Origin: Martinezella lusitana
Lineage (GTDB): Bacteria; Pseudomonadota; Alphaproteobacteria; Rhizobiales; Rhizobiaceae
NCBI RefSeq assembly: GCF_010668395.1
Contig: NZ_WUEY01000002.1
Coordinates: forward strand, 62,001 to 126,000
Direction: 5' to 3'
DNA: 64,000 nt
Under the pieces are notes generated by a model. It had not been told where the DNA came from and did not search any database. It was given only the letters and a program-made list of their open reading frames with translations. Positions 10,408-19,128 of the stretch are shown piece after piece (the first letter of the stretch is position 1; the number at the start of each line of letters is the position of its first letter). The position numbers and the translations under genes are program-made.

Positions 10408-11289
10408 ATGGCACTTTCTCTTTCGAGAAGGCTGGTGGTGTGCGCGCTGCTGGCAGGCGGGAGCTTTTCGGTTTTTTCGACCGCCGCGAAGGCTTTCGAA
10501 TTGGTGGAACAGGGCAAACTAACGGTCGCCTTCACCGGCGACATGCCGGGCTCCGGCTGGCAGGACGGCAAGCTGATCGGCTATGACGGCGAAATCATGC
10601 AGAAAATCGCCGACAAGCTGGGGCTGAAGATCCAGCCGGCGTTGATGGAGTGGTCGGGCACGATCGCCTCCGTTGAATCCGGCCGCGTCGATGTCATGCT
10701 CGGCACGATGGGCTGGACGGAAAAGCGCGCCAATATCATGTCGCTGTCCGAGCCGATCCACTACTTCAAGAACGGCATCATGCAGTCCGACAAGACCAGC
10801 TGGGACAAGCTGTCCGATCTCGAAGGCAAGAAGGTCGGCACGATCACCGGGTTTTCCTTCGTGCCGGAACTCAAGAAAATCAAGGGACTGGAGCTTTCGC
10901 TCTATGACACGGCGGACGCTGCCGTGCGCGATTTGATCGCGGGGCGCATCGATGCCGTCATCGGCGATCCGCCGGTCGTTTCCTTTGCGATCAAGAAGAA
11001 TCCCGATTGGCACATGCATTTCCTCGCCTTCACCGATACCAATCCCGACTTCCCGCTGCTGACCGGTCTCGGTCAGGTCGTCTATGGCTTCAACAAGAAG
11101 AACGATGATTTGCGCCAGAAGGTCGACGCCATCATCGACGAGATGTGGAAGACCTGCGCGATGAAGGAAATCGGCGAGCGCTACGGCCTTTCCGCCGATG
11201 TCTGGTACACGCCGGCTGGCGAGAACTTCCGCGCCGGCGTGGACCGCCCGGCCGATTACAAGCTGCCGTCCTGCAAGACGGCCGGCTGA
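10408..11289 (+). CDS. Amino acid ABC transporter periplasmic binding protein
   Basis: 293-residue family 3 solute-binding protein. The N-terminal 25-30 residues form a Sec signal peptide ending near AKAFE. The mature part shows the two-lobe pattern of polar amino acid receptors (YDGEIMQKIADKLGLK, GRVDVMLGTMGWTEKRA, LEGKKVGTITG, AGRIDAVIGDPPVV). It starts an operon with an ATPase, two permeases, an amidohydrolase-RidA fusion and a DadA-like oxidase, so the ligand is probably a D-amino acid, an opine-like compound or a gamma-glutamyl amine. A stable hairpin follows the gene. Confidence 0.88.
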   Translation: MALSLSRRLVVCALLAGGSFSVFSTAAKAFELVEQGKLTVAFTGDMPGSGWQDGKLIGYDGEIMQKIADKLGLKIQPALMEWSGTIASVESGRVDVMLGTMGWTEKRANIMSLSEPIHYFKNGIMQSDKTSWDKLSDLEGKKVGTITGFSFVPELKKIKGLELSLYDTADAAVRDLIAGRIDAVIGDPPVVSFAIKKNPDWHMHFLAFTDTNPDFPLLTGLGQVVYGFNKKNDDLRQKVDAIIDEMWKTCAMKEIGERYGLSADVWYTPAGENFRAGVDRPADYKLPSCKTAG

Positions 11290-11405
11290 TATCGGAGGAG
11301 TGACAGCAAAAGCGCGCAGCGGTTTTGCCTCCGAAGTTGCACGGAAACGGAAAGGACGGAGCCTTTCAGGTGATCTCGTCTCCACCGATTAAGTCCTCAA
11401 GACCT

Positions 11406-11431
11406 GGACGGCGCATTTTAGGGCGCCGTCC
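11406..11431 (+). terminator. Intercistronic hairpin after the binding protein gene
   Basis: Perfect 9-bp stem GGACGGCGC / GCGCCGTCC with an 8-base loop, not followed by a T tract. Such hairpins between a binding-protein gene and its ABC subunits usually protect the upstream mRNA or attenuate read-through, giving more binding protein than transporter. Confidence 0.6.
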
Positions 11432-11467
11432 CCCTGGTTCGACCAAAACGATAAAAAGGGGAATGCC

Positions 11468-12220
11468 ATGAGCCCGCTGCTGAGCGTGACGGGTCTGCGC
11501 AAGAGCTATGGAACCGTGGAGGTTCTGAAGGGGATCGATTTCGAGGTGGCGGCGGGCGAGAAGATCGCTTTGATCGGCCCATCCGGCTCGGGAAAATCCA
11601 CCTGCTTGCGTTGTCTTAATTTTCTGGAGAAGCCGACAGCCGGAGAGATCCGCCTCGATGACGAGCAGATCGGCATGGCCGCCGGCCGGCCGATGAACGA
11701 CCGCCAGCTTGCGCCACAGCGCGCCGAGATGGGCATGGTTTTTCAGCTCTTCAATCTTTGGCCGCATCTTTCCGTGACCGAAAACGTGGCGATCGCCGCC
11801 CGCAAGGTGCGCGGTCTTTCGGCGAAAGAAGCGCGTGAGCTGGCGCTCGAAATGCTGGCCAAGGTCCATATGACGCATCGCGCCGATGCGTCGCCGCTCG
11901 AACTTTCCGGTGGCCAGCAGCAGCGGGTGGCGATCGCCCGCGCTTTGGCCCAGAAACCGAAATTGATGCTGTTCGACGAACCGACGTCGGCACTCGATCC
12001 CGAACTGGTGCACGAAGTGCTGAAGGTGATGGAAGAACTGGCCGCCGAAGGGCGCACCATGCTGATCGTCACCCACGAGATTGCCTTCGCCCGCGACATC
12101 GCGGATCGGGTGATGTTTCTCGACGGCGGCGTGATTGCCGAACAGGGCGCGGCGCGGGAGTTGATTCTCGCACCGCGCGAACGGCGCACGCAGGCTTTCC
12201 TCAAGCAGATCCGGCATTGA
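11468..12220 (+). CDS. Polar amino acid ABC transporter ATP-binding protein
   Basis: 250-residue single-domain ATPase of the GlnQ/HisP type. Walker A is GPSGSGKST near residue 37, the signature is LSGGQQQR near 140 and Walker B is LMLFDEPTSALD near 163, with the switch histidine in VTHEIAF near 197. It follows the hairpin after the binding protein and precedes two permeases with an 10-base gap. It is the only polar-amino-acid-type ATPase in the window, which matters because the Aap-like permeases at 33.7-36 kb have none of their own. Confidence 0.92.
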   Translation: MSPLLSVTGLRKSYGTVEVLKGIDFEVAAGEKIALIGPSGSGKSTCLRCLNFLEKPTAGEIRLDDEQIGMAAGRPMNDRQLAPQRAEMGMVFQLFNLWPHLSVTENVAIAARKVRGLSAKEARELALEMLAKVHMTHRADASPLELSGGQQQRVAIARALAQKPKLMLFDEPTSALDPELVHEVLKVMEELAAEGRTMLIVTHEIAFARDIADRVMFLDGGVIAEQGAARELILAPRERRTQAFLKQIRH

Positions 12221-12230
12221 GGGCGGCGCG

Positions 12231-12890
12231 ATGAGCGGACTATCGATCTTTCTTATGGTGTTGGAGGGGCTTGCCGCCGGCATCGGCGTCACCATTCTGG
12301 TCACGCTCGCCTCGCTGGCGCTCGGCGTCTGCCTGGGCTTTGGACTGGCGCTCGCCCGTCAATTCGGCAAGCTGTGGGCGGTTCACGCCCTGATCGACAC
12401 CTATTGCGAAATCATGCGCAACATTCCGGCGCTCACCCATCTCTTCATCCTGTATTTCGGGCTGGCGAGCATCGGCCTCCGGCTTTCGTCCATCGCCGCC
12501 GCCATTCTCGGCCTCGGACTGATCGGTGGCGCGGTGACCTGCGACCTCTTCCGCTCGGGCTTTGCGGCGCTGCCGAACGGCCAGCGCGAGGCCGCGCTCG
12601 CCGTCGGGTTTACGCCGCTCCAGACGATTTTCGACATCCTGACCCCGCAGGCCCTGCGCATCGCATTGCCGTCGCTTGGCAACTACGCCGTCCAGCTTCT
12701 GAAGGACACCTCGATCGTTTCGGCCATCGCCGCGCCGGAGATCATGTTCTATGCGCGCTCGATGGTCACGTCCTCGTTCCAGACGACGCTGATCTATGCG
12801 ACGGCCGCCGGCCTCTACCTGCTGCTCGGCTTGCCGCTGATGCAGGCGATCCGCGTTCTCGAAACCCGTTACGGGAGGGTCAAGGCATGA
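12231..12890 (+). CDS. Amino acid ABC transporter permease 1
   Basis: 219-residue HisM/GlnP-type permease with about five transmembrane helices. The EAA loop that docks on the ATPase is visible as GQREAALAVGFTPLQTIFDILTP near residues 120-145. The stop overlaps the start of the second permease (ATGA), so the two are probably translated together as a heterodimer. Confidence 0.9.
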   Translation: MSGLSIFLMVLEGLAAGIGVTILVTLASLALGVCLGFGLALARQFGKLWAVHALIDTYCEIMRNIPALTHLFILYFGLASIGLRLSSIAAAILGLGLIGGAVTCDLFRSGFAALPNGQREAALAVGFTPLQTIFDILTPQALRIALPSLGNYAVQLLKDTSIVSAIAAPEIMFYARSMVTSSFQTTLIYATAAGLYLLLGLPLMQAIRVLETRYGRVKA

Positions 12891-13549
12891 CCGCATTCTT
12901 TGAACCCTATGCCGAATACGGCGCGGAATGGCTGCCGGCGCTTCTTGAAGCGATGTGGACGACCGCGGCTCTGTCGGTCACAGCCTTCGCACTCTCGCTG
13001 GTCCTCGGTCTCTTGCTGGCGCTGTGCCGCAATGTTCGTTCGCCCCTCCTGCAACGTCTCGTTTCGCTGTATGTTTCGGTCGTTCGCGGCATACCGCTGC
13101 TCGCCATTCTGTTCCTGCTCTACTTCGGTCTTCCCGGCATCGGCATCACCTTCAATGCCTTCACCGCCGGCGTATTGGGGCTGGCGCTCGCCTTCGCGGC
13201 GCAAGTAGCGGAATTGTTTCGCGCCGGGTTGATGGCGATTGCGAAGGGACAGCGCGAGGCCGCGCTTGCCGTCGGCTTCACGCCGTATCAGAGCTTCAGG
13301 CTGATCGTTCTGCCACAGGTGATGCGTGTCATCGCCGCGCCGCTGATCGTGACTTTTGTTGCGTTGCTGAAGGATTCTTCGCTCGCCTCGCTGATCACGG
13401 TCGACGAACTGATGCTGACGGGCCGATCGATGTCGACGGATTATTTCCTCCCGCTGCAAATCTTTCTGGCCGTGGGACTTTGCTACTTCTTCATCGCCTG
13501 GCCGTTTTCGCTGCTGTCGAAACGGCTGTCGCCGCGCACTGTCCGTTAG
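12887..13549 (+). CDS. Amino acid ABC transporter permease 2
   Basis: 220-residue paralogue of the preceding permease, with about five helices and the same EAA docking loop (GQREAALAVGFTPYQSF near residues 120-135). The start ATG lies inside the previous stop codon overlap. It ends 48 bases before the amidohydrolase-RidA fusion, so all six genes from 10408 to 16008 can form one operon. Confidence 0.9.
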   Translation: MTAFFEPYAEYGAEWLPALLEAMWTTAALSVTAFALSLVLGLLLALCRNVRSPLLQRLVSLYVSVVRGIPLLAILFLLYFGLPGIGITFNAFTAGVLGLALAFAAQVAELFRAGLMAIAKGQREAALAVGFTPYQSFRLIVLPQVMRVIAAPLIVTFVALLKDSSLASLITVDELMLTGRSMSTDYFLPLQIFLAVGLCYFFIAWPFSLLSKRLSPRTVR

Positions 13550-13597
13550 AGCGCATCGCCGTCGCATGACACCTCGTTCGAACCAAGAGACAAGACC

Positions 13598-14785
13598 ATG
13601 AATACGAATGACCAAGGACGCATCGCGCCGCGCCGGCCGATCATCCTGACGTCCCCGGATTTCCGGGCGTCCGACATCGCCGAAACCGAGGCGGAATATG
13701 TGGTGCGGGCCAACTATGCCGAGGCGATTGCACAGGCCGGCGGTATTTCGTTGATCCTGCCGTATCAGAGCCAGCATATCGCCATGCTGGTTGCCCTTGG
13801 GGACGGCGTTTTGCTGACCGGCACGACGCCTGGTCATGAAGCGCTTCCCGAGCGGCGGGAATTCGAGCTGGAACTCATCCGGCAAACACTTCAGGCAGGC
13901 AAGCCGTTGCTCGGGATCTGCAACGGGATGCAGATCATGGGCGAATTTCTCGGCGGGACCTTCACGACGAGCCTGCCGGACACGGCTGTCGATCATATTC
14001 CCGCCGACATTCCCGACCGCATGGCCCACAGGATCGCGGTCGAGCCCGGCAGCATGCTAGCCTCCATTGCGGGAACGACGGAGGTTTCCGTCAATAGCCT
14101 GCATCGCCATGCGCTGACGGGTGCCGGTCGGTTCCGCATTGCGGCGCGCGCGCCCGATGGGGTGGTCGAGGCGATCGAGGGCGAGACGGATACGTTCTGC
14201 CTCGGGGTGCAATGGCATCCGGAATACCACCTGAGCGAATTCGACCGTGCGATCCTCAGGCGCTTCATCGAGCAGAGCGCCGGCCGCAAGTCGCAAGCCG
14301 GTTCGCCGGAAGCCTGCTCGGTCCGCAGGCGGCTTGCCGCCCTTGGACTGGCTTTGCCGGAAGCTTCCGTGCCCCCAGGTGCGTTTGTCGGAGCCTTGAC
14401 CACCGGCAACCTCGTGACTGTGTCCGGTCAGGTGCCGCTCAAGGATAAGGCCGTGCTTTGCAAGGGGCATCTTGGCGGTGCCGTCAGCCTCGATCAAGGT
14501 CGGGAATGCGCGCGGTGGGCGTTGCTCAACGCACTGGCGCAATTGGAACTCGTCGCCGGCGGGCTGGATCGGGTGAAGGGGTTCGTGCGGCTGGCCGGCT
14601 ATGTGGCGGCCACTCCGGAATTCACAGAGCATGGCGCGGTGATAGACGGCGCGTCCGAGTTGCTGCGCGAGCTCTTTCCAACGTGCTGGCAGCACGCCCG
14701 CATCGCCATCGGCGTCGGATCGTTGCCGCGCGGCGTGCCGGTGGAGATCGAGCTGACCGCCGTGACGAACGGCGGAGAGGGATGA
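13598..14785 (+). CDS. Fusion of a PuuD-like class I glutamine amidotransferase (peptidase C26) with a RidA-like domain
   Basis: 395 residues. The first 235 are a peptidase C26 hydrolase like PuuD (gamma-glutamyl-GABA hydrolase) with nucleophile C108 in LLGICNGM and the H207/E209 pair in VQWHPEY. Residues about 250-390 are a RidA/YjgF-like domain of the second type, with R368 in HARIAIGV followed by LPRGVPVEIE. RidA proteins hydrolyse reactive enamines and imines, which are the direct products of a DadA-type oxidase such as the one encoded next (ATGA overlap). The fusion would couple release of an amine or amino acid from a gamma-glutamyl compound with clean-up of the imine. The two halves are normally separate proteins. 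Confidence 0.85.
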   Translation: MNTNDQGRIAPRRPIILTSPDFRASDIAETEAEYVVRANYAEAIAQAGGISLILPYQSQHIAMLVALGDGVLLTGTTPGHEALPERREFELELIRQTLQAGKPLLGICNGMQIMGEFLGGTFTTSLPDTAVDHIPADIPDRMAHRIAVEPGSMLASIAGTTEVSVNSLHRHALTGAGRFRIAARAPDGVVEAIEGETDTFCLGVQWHPEYHLSEFDRAILRRFIEQSAGRKSQAGSPEACSVRRRLAALGLALPEASVPPGAFVGALTTGNLVTVSGQVPLKDKAVLCKGHLGGAVSLDQGRECARWALLNALAQLELVAGGLDRVKGFVRLAGYVAATPEFTEHGAVIDGASELLRELFPTCWQHARIAIGVGSLPRGVPVEIELTAVTNGGEG

Positions 14786-16008
14786 TCTCCATGCGAATTG
14801 CCGTCATTGGGGCGGGCGTTGTCGGCGTCGCCTCGGCTTACATGCTGGCGAAGGCCGGTCACGCCGTCACGCTTATCGATGCGGAAGCCGAGCCTGGGCG
14901 AGGGGCGAGCGCCGGCAACGCGGCCCAGCTTTCGTGGGCCTATGGCGATGCGATGGCGTCCCCGTCGCTTCTGAAACATCTGCCGGGTATCGTCGCCGGC
15001 CATGATCCGGCCTTCCGTGTCCGCTTCCGGCTCGATCCGGATTTCATGATCTGGGGATTGCGGTTTCTCGCCAATATGCCGGACAGGCGCTGGTGGAGCA
15101 ATACGAGCGCAATCCTGCAGCTCGCGGATGAATCCCGCCGGGAACTGGCCGCGCTTCTGGCCGAGGCGCCGCTATCCTTCGACTACCGTGTCGCCGGCAA
15201 ACTGCATCTCTATCCGGATGCGGCGAGCTTTTCACGCGCCGGTCCGCTGGTTGAGCGCAAGCGCCTGCTTGGATTGGACCAGCGGCTTTTGTCTCGGGCG
15301 CAAGCCGAAGAGGTCGAGCCGGTCTTGAAGTCCTATCAGGGCGAAATTGCCGGGGCAGTCCATACGCCCGGCGATGCGCTTGGGGACGCGGCGGCCTTCT
15401 GCCGCGAACTGACCGGTTTCGCTGTCGCCCGTTACGGCGTCGAAAGGCTCTTCGGCGCGAAGGTCGCCGGGTTCGAACGCTATAAGGACAGACTATCGGC
15501 GGTAAAATTCGCCGACCGCGACGCGCTTGGCGTCGATGCAGCCGTCGTCACGGCCGGACCGCTGATCCGTACGCTTGCCGCCGCCTTGCCGGAGGCGGCC
15601 TGCGTGCAGCCGGTGCGCGGGTATTCGCTGACGGTTGAATGGCGGGACGGCGCGCCGCGCGTAAGCTTGACGGACGTGAAGCGCAAACTCGCCTTCGCCG
15701 CCATCGGCGTTCGTTTGCGCGTGGCCGGCCTTGCGGACATCGAAAGACCGGACGCCGGCTTCGACACGGACCGGTTCGCGGTTCTGCGGGATATGGCAAA
15801 CAGCGTCCTGCCGGGCTATTTCACAGCGCAAGCCGGTGAAGCGCGTTGGTCTGGCGAACGCCCAATGACGCCATCGTCACAGCCGATCATTGCGCCATCC
15901 CGCGGAATTCCCGGCCTCTATGTCAACGGCGGTCATGGCATGCTCGGCTGGACGCTGGCGATGGGCAGCGCGCGCCGGCTGCTTAATATCTTATCTTCGA
16001 TGACCTGA
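14782..16008 (+). CDS. DadA-like FAD-dependent D-amino acid dehydrogenase
   Basis: 408-residue DAO-superfamily oxidoreductase. The FAD-binding GAGVVG lies at residues 10-15, followed by GASAGNAAQLSWAYG and, near the C-terminus, NGGHGMLGWTLAMGSAR, both typical of DadA. Such enzymes oxidise D-amino acids or other secondary or primary amino acids to imino acids and pass electrons to the respiratory chain. The start overlaps the preceding stop (ATGA); an ATG three codons later (14791) is equally plausible. Together with the transporter and RidA fusion this forms an amine or D-amino acid utilisation operon. Confidence 0.85.
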   Translation: MISMRIAVIGAGVVGVASAYMLAKAGHAVTLIDAEAEPGRGASAGNAAQLSWAYGDAMASPSLLKHLPGIVAGHDPAFRVRFRLDPDFMIWGLRFLANMPDRRWWSNTSAILQLADESRRELAALLAEAPLSFDYRVAGKLHLYPDAASFSRAGPLVERKRLLGLDQRLLSRAQAEEVEPVLKSYQGEIAGAVHTPGDALGDAAAFCRELTGFAVARYGVERLFGAKVAGFERYKDRLSAVKFADRDALGVDAAVVTAGPLIRTLAAALPEAACVQPVRGYSLTVEWRDGAPRVSLTDVKRKLAFAAIGVRLRVAGLADIERPDAGFDTDRFAVLRDMANSVLPGYFTAQAGEARWSGERPMTPSSQPIIAPSRGIPGLYVNGGHGMLGWTLAMGSARRLLNILSSMT

Positions 16009-16111
16009 AGGCTCGGTCCGTTGGCCATCCTCGCTCCTGGCTTTCACAGCCGTCGAAGGGGCCGATGAAAGATCGCGCGCTGGCGGATGTCTGGTCTGAG
16101 TATCGAGATGA

Positions 16112-16249
16112 TCCGAGAACATCTGGATCTTCTCAAGGACAGGCGGCGTCGATCTTTCATGGCTTGCGGGTATCGGCGTGGCAGGTGGCGCTTATCTGCT
16201 TCTGAAGCGCGTTGTTCCCTCGCCTGTGCGAGAGGAAGCCGATCATTGA
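16112..16249 (+). pseudogene. Fragment resembling the C-terminus of an NCS1-type nucleobase permease
   Basis: A 45-codon open stretch without a start reads ENIWIFSRTGG, VDLSWLAGIGVAGGAYLL, then a basic and charged tail ending in TGA. The final helix after a D-[IL]SW motif is how cytosine/hydantoin-type NCS1 permeases usually end, and codon use is normal. In-frame stops lie directly upstream, so only a remnant is left. The rest of the 420-base gap between the DadA-like and Eis-like genes shows nothing recognisable. Assignment is by eye and tentative. Confidence 0.35.
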
Positions 16250-16428
16250 TCCCTGTTACGTCGTCATTGAAGCTATCCGGCCCGCTTGCAATTGCTTCAA
16301 TTGTTTGCCTGCCTGGCGCGCTGGTTACGACAACTAAAGGGTCCATCATATTGGATTATATCCATTTTTGTTCTTCCAACTCTCCTGCCAGGCAGCTTCG
16401 GTTCGGGCGGGGGCAACGCATGTCGCTC

Positions 16429-17658
16429 TCAGAATGAGATGCCTGAATGGGGCCGGCGGCTGGTGGCAAACACGCGGTCCAGTTCCTCGGCCACGTCCAC
16501 GGAGATCGCCTTGATGCGCCCGGAAGCAGCAAGAAGCGAGGCGCTCTGCGCCCCGAAGATCAGCGTGGCCAGTTCCGCGATTGTGACATGAGCCTCCGCC
16601 CTCTCGCTGCTTCGCTCCGCACCCTTCGGACCGAGAGACCAGGTGCCGCCATTGTCATGGAACAAGTCGTCTTCGACGGCAATCGTGACCTGGCGCGTGC
16701 CGCCATACCGGCGGGCCGAAAGCAAGGCTTCGAGATCGAGAGGTCGTATCCAGCTTTCGTCGCGCTGACCGGATATCTCCAGCGATCGAGGATTGTGGAG
16801 AAGCAAAGGCAGCGGATCATCCACCGGCCGGGATGGAAAGGTGACCTGGTGCAGGATATCCTGCGTGAAGAGGTGGCCAATCAGGGCCTGCCAGGCTTCA
16901 TCGTCATGGGCGACGAGATCGTCGACGATCACGGTACGATGCGATGAGGTGAACCAGTTGTCCGAGGACTCGACATGGAAGCGCAAATAGCCGCGCTCGT
17001 GACCCTCGGCACCGAAGACGACGGCGTGATGGGGCGTTGTGCCGGAGACGCTACGGAATTCCTGAATGGACCACCAGCCATCCCAGCGCGATAGCGTCGC
17101 TGCTCGCGGCGACGGATCCGCGGCGGCAATTTTCCGAAACAAGGCGAAGCTCTCGCGAGCATCGACGATGCGAAGTCCTTCTCGCGCGGTTGAGACCGCA
17201 AGCCCGGTGCGGGTAAGATCGAGTTCATGCCGGACCGACCAGGAGGCAATGCCGTAACCGTATCGGCCGTAGATGCGGGCATCCGATGCCCGCAAGCCTG
17301 CGACGACATAGCCATCTGCGCGGGCACGGCGAAGCTGCTCGATGATGAGCTGGCGAGCGATCCCGCGACGTGTCGCGTCCGGAGAGACGCCGACATGTGT
17401 GACGGAGAGATGGCGCACGCGCCGGCCGCCGGGTAGGGTGATTGATGAATCATAGCCGTTGACGACGCCTCGCAGCACATCGCCCTCGAAGCCGCCAAGC
17501 GGCTGGCCCTCTGCCAGAAACCGGGTTTCGGTGTCGGGATTGGTGCGCCCAAAATCACCGATACCCAGCAAGGCCTGCCGGAACAGAGCAAAAGCCTTGC
17601 GCCGGCCGTCTTCGTCATTCAGCGATCGTATATCCATGCGAATGTTGTCCAATGTCAT
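16429..17658 (-). CDS. Eis-like GNAT N-acetyltransferase
   Basis: 409 residues with the three-part Eis layout: an N-terminal GNAT domain with the acetyl-CoA loop VGVSPDATRRGIARQL near residues 95-110, a second GNAT-like middle domain, and a C-terminal SCP2-like domain ending in the free aromatic carboxylate ISF, as in Eis proteins. Eis enzymes acetylate amines of aminoglycosides and other polyamines. It lies 55 bases after the SsuD-like gene in the same direction and may be the last gene of the organosulfur operon, possibly acetylating a substrate or a toxic amine product. That link is inference. Confidence 0.8.
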   Translation of the reverse strand: MTLDNIRMDIRSLNDEDGRRKAFALFRQALLGIGDFGRTNPDTETRFLAEGQPLGGFEGDVLRGVVNGYDSSITLPGGRRVRHLSVTHVGVSPDATRRGIARQLIIEQLRRARADGYVVAGLRASDARIYGRYGYGIASWSVRHELDLTRTGLAVSTAREGLRIVDARESFALFRKIAAADPSPRAATLSRWDGWWSIQEFRSVSGTTPHHAVVFGAEGHERGYLRFHVESSDNWFTSSHRTVIVDDLVAHDDEAWQALIGHLFTQDILHQVTFPSRPVDDPLPLLLHNPRSLEISGQRDESWIRPLDLEALLSARRYGGTRQVTIAVEDDLFHDNGGTWSLGPKGAERSSERAEAHVTIAELATLIFGAQSASLLAASGRIKAISVDVAEELDRVFATSRRPHSGISF

Positions 17659-17713
17659 TTTACGACTTTCGGGAATTCAGTCTTCGATTGCAGGTGATGA
17701 CATGTGCCATTTC

Positions 17714-18859
17714 TTATGATTGCGCGGACACCGGAGCGAGAAGGCCCCGCGCCTTGAGAAGCGCCGCTGCGCCCTCGCCGAAATGCCAAGCCTCTTCGAG
17801 ATGAGGCTGCCCGGAGAGGATGAAATGGTCGAAGCCGACGCGATGATAGGCTTCGATGAGGTCGGCAACTTGCGCATGGCTCCCGACGAGAGCGGTGCCC
17901 GCTCCTCCGCGCACGAGGCCATAGCCGGACCAGAGGCCGGGATGGATTTCCAGTTCACGCGCCGAAGCCGGGACGCCTTCGCGACCCACATGCAGCGCCG
18001 ACATCTGGCTCTGGGCGACGGATTCGGATTTGGCGAGGAGCTCCCGGTTCTTCCGCACCCGCTCCGGCGAGAGCCAGGCAAGAAGTTTGTCGGCGGTGGC
18101 CCAGGCCTCATCCTCTGTATCGCGCGAAATGACATGCAAGCGCACACCGAAGCGCAGCGAACGACCTCTGGCAGCCGCTCGCGCTTTTAGCCGTGCGATA
18201 TTGTCGGCCTCCAGTGCCGGCGGCCGCCCCCAGACCAGATAGACATCGGCCTGACCGGCCGCGACCTCTTGGGCGGCAGCGCTTGCGCCGCCAAAGAAGA
18301 TCTCCGGCAGATCGTACGGACCGGTGTCGATGCTTGCCTCGCGGATGTCGTAATGCTTACCCTTGAAAGAAAAGGGCTGGTCTGCAGACGCGGACGTCAC
18401 GCCGCGCACCACCGAGAGGAATTCCTCCGTCCTCTCATAGCGGGTGTCATGGTCCAGATGATCGCCGAAGCGCGCCTGCTCGAAGCGATCGCCGCCCGTC
18501 ACGACGTTGAGAAGCAGCCGCCCACCGGTCATCCGCTGGAAGGTCGCCGCCTGATGGGCGACGAGCGTCGGCGATATGAGGCCAGGCCTGAAGGCGACGA
18601 GAAATTTCAGCCGCTTCGTTTCGCGGGAAAGCGCGGCGGTGGTAATCCAGGCATCCTCGCACCATGTGCCGGTTGGCGTAAGAACGGCGTGGAAATTCTG
18701 CGCTTCAGCGGCGCGTGCCACCTCGCCGAGATAGGCGAGAGTTGGTGCGCGGAAGCCCCCGGAAAATTCCACGACATGGCTATCGGCTCCCGAGCCTGTC
18801 AGGCCCCGGCTGTCGCCATTTGTCGGCAGATACCAATGAAGGTGGATGTTGCCACTCAT
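17714..18859 (-). CDS. ssuD: SsuD-like FMNH2-dependent alkanesulfonate monooxygenase
   Basis: 381-residue luciferase-like (LLM) monooxygenase. SsuD-type enzymes cleave the C-S bond of sulfonates using FMNH2 and O2, releasing sulfite and an aldehyde. Family segments are visible in order: the N-terminal HWYLPTNGDSR, LTPTGTWCEDAWI with the active-site cysteine near residue 60, RPGLISPTLVAHQAATF, LLLNVVTGGD, FGGASAAAQEVAA and the C-terminal FILSGQPHLEEAWHFGE. The E. coli cysteine and arginine positions appear conserved. The start overlaps the stop of the 90-codon gene upstream (ATGA). No flavin reductase (SsuE) is encoded nearby. Exact substrate unknown. Confidence 0.85.
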   Translation of the reverse strand: MSGNIHLHWYLPTNGDSRGLTGSGADSHVVEFSGGFRAPTLAYLGEVARAAEAQNFHAVLTPTGTWCEDAWITTAALSRETKRLKFLVAFRPGLISPTLVAHQAATFQRMTGGRLLLNVVTGGDRFEQARFGDHLDHDTRYERTEEFLSVVRGVTSASADQPFSFKGKHYDIREASIDTGPYDLPEIFFGGASAAAQEVAAGQADVYLVWGRPPALEADNIARLKARAAARGRSLRFGVRLHVISRDTEDEAWATADKLLAWLSPERVRKNRELLAKSESVAQSQMSALHVGREGVPASARELEIHPGLWSGYGLVRGGAGTALVGSHAQVADLIEAYHRVGFDHFILSGQPHLEEAWHFGEGAAALLKARGLLAPVSAQS

Positions 18860-19128
18860 GCCGGGATCCTTTTATTGGCCGCAGCCGAACGATGATCCCG
18901 GTCAAGCGCGGTGCGGCTTCCGCGAATGATGGCGAAGGCAGCACCGGGATGATCCGTTTCCAAGGCGCCGGTGCCAATCAGGCGGCCACGGAGCGTCGCA
19001 TCGGCGACGGGGAGATTGTCGATCACATGGCGCCAATGTCCCTGGGGAACGTGGTTCGCGGTGTTCATTCTGAAGGTGTCCAAAAACAGCGGCTTTCGGG
19101 CCGCCTCCGGGTTTGTCAGTTCAATCAT
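18856..19128 (-). CDS. Small 90-residue protein coupled to the ATPase and SsuD genes; possible remnant of an NtaA/SnaA-type monooxygenase
   Basis: The ATG overlaps the end of the ATPase gene by 8 bases and the stop overlaps the SsuD start (ATGA), so the frame is held between two translationally coupled genes. Third positions are mostly G or C through the whole frame, which supports real coding. Residues about 12-34 (KPLFLDTFRMNT and VPQGHWRH) resemble the N-terminus of NtaA/SnaA/DszA-type flavin monooxygenases, where a GLWRHP-like motif follows about 30 residues in. Nothing after that matches the family. It may be a deletion remnant kept in frame or a small protein of its own. No function is assigned. 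Confidence 0.55.
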   Translation of the reverse strand: MIELTNPEAARKPLFLDTFRMNTANHVPQGHWRHVIDNLPVADATLRGRLIGTGALETDHPGAAFAIIRGSRTALDRDHRSAAANKRIPA

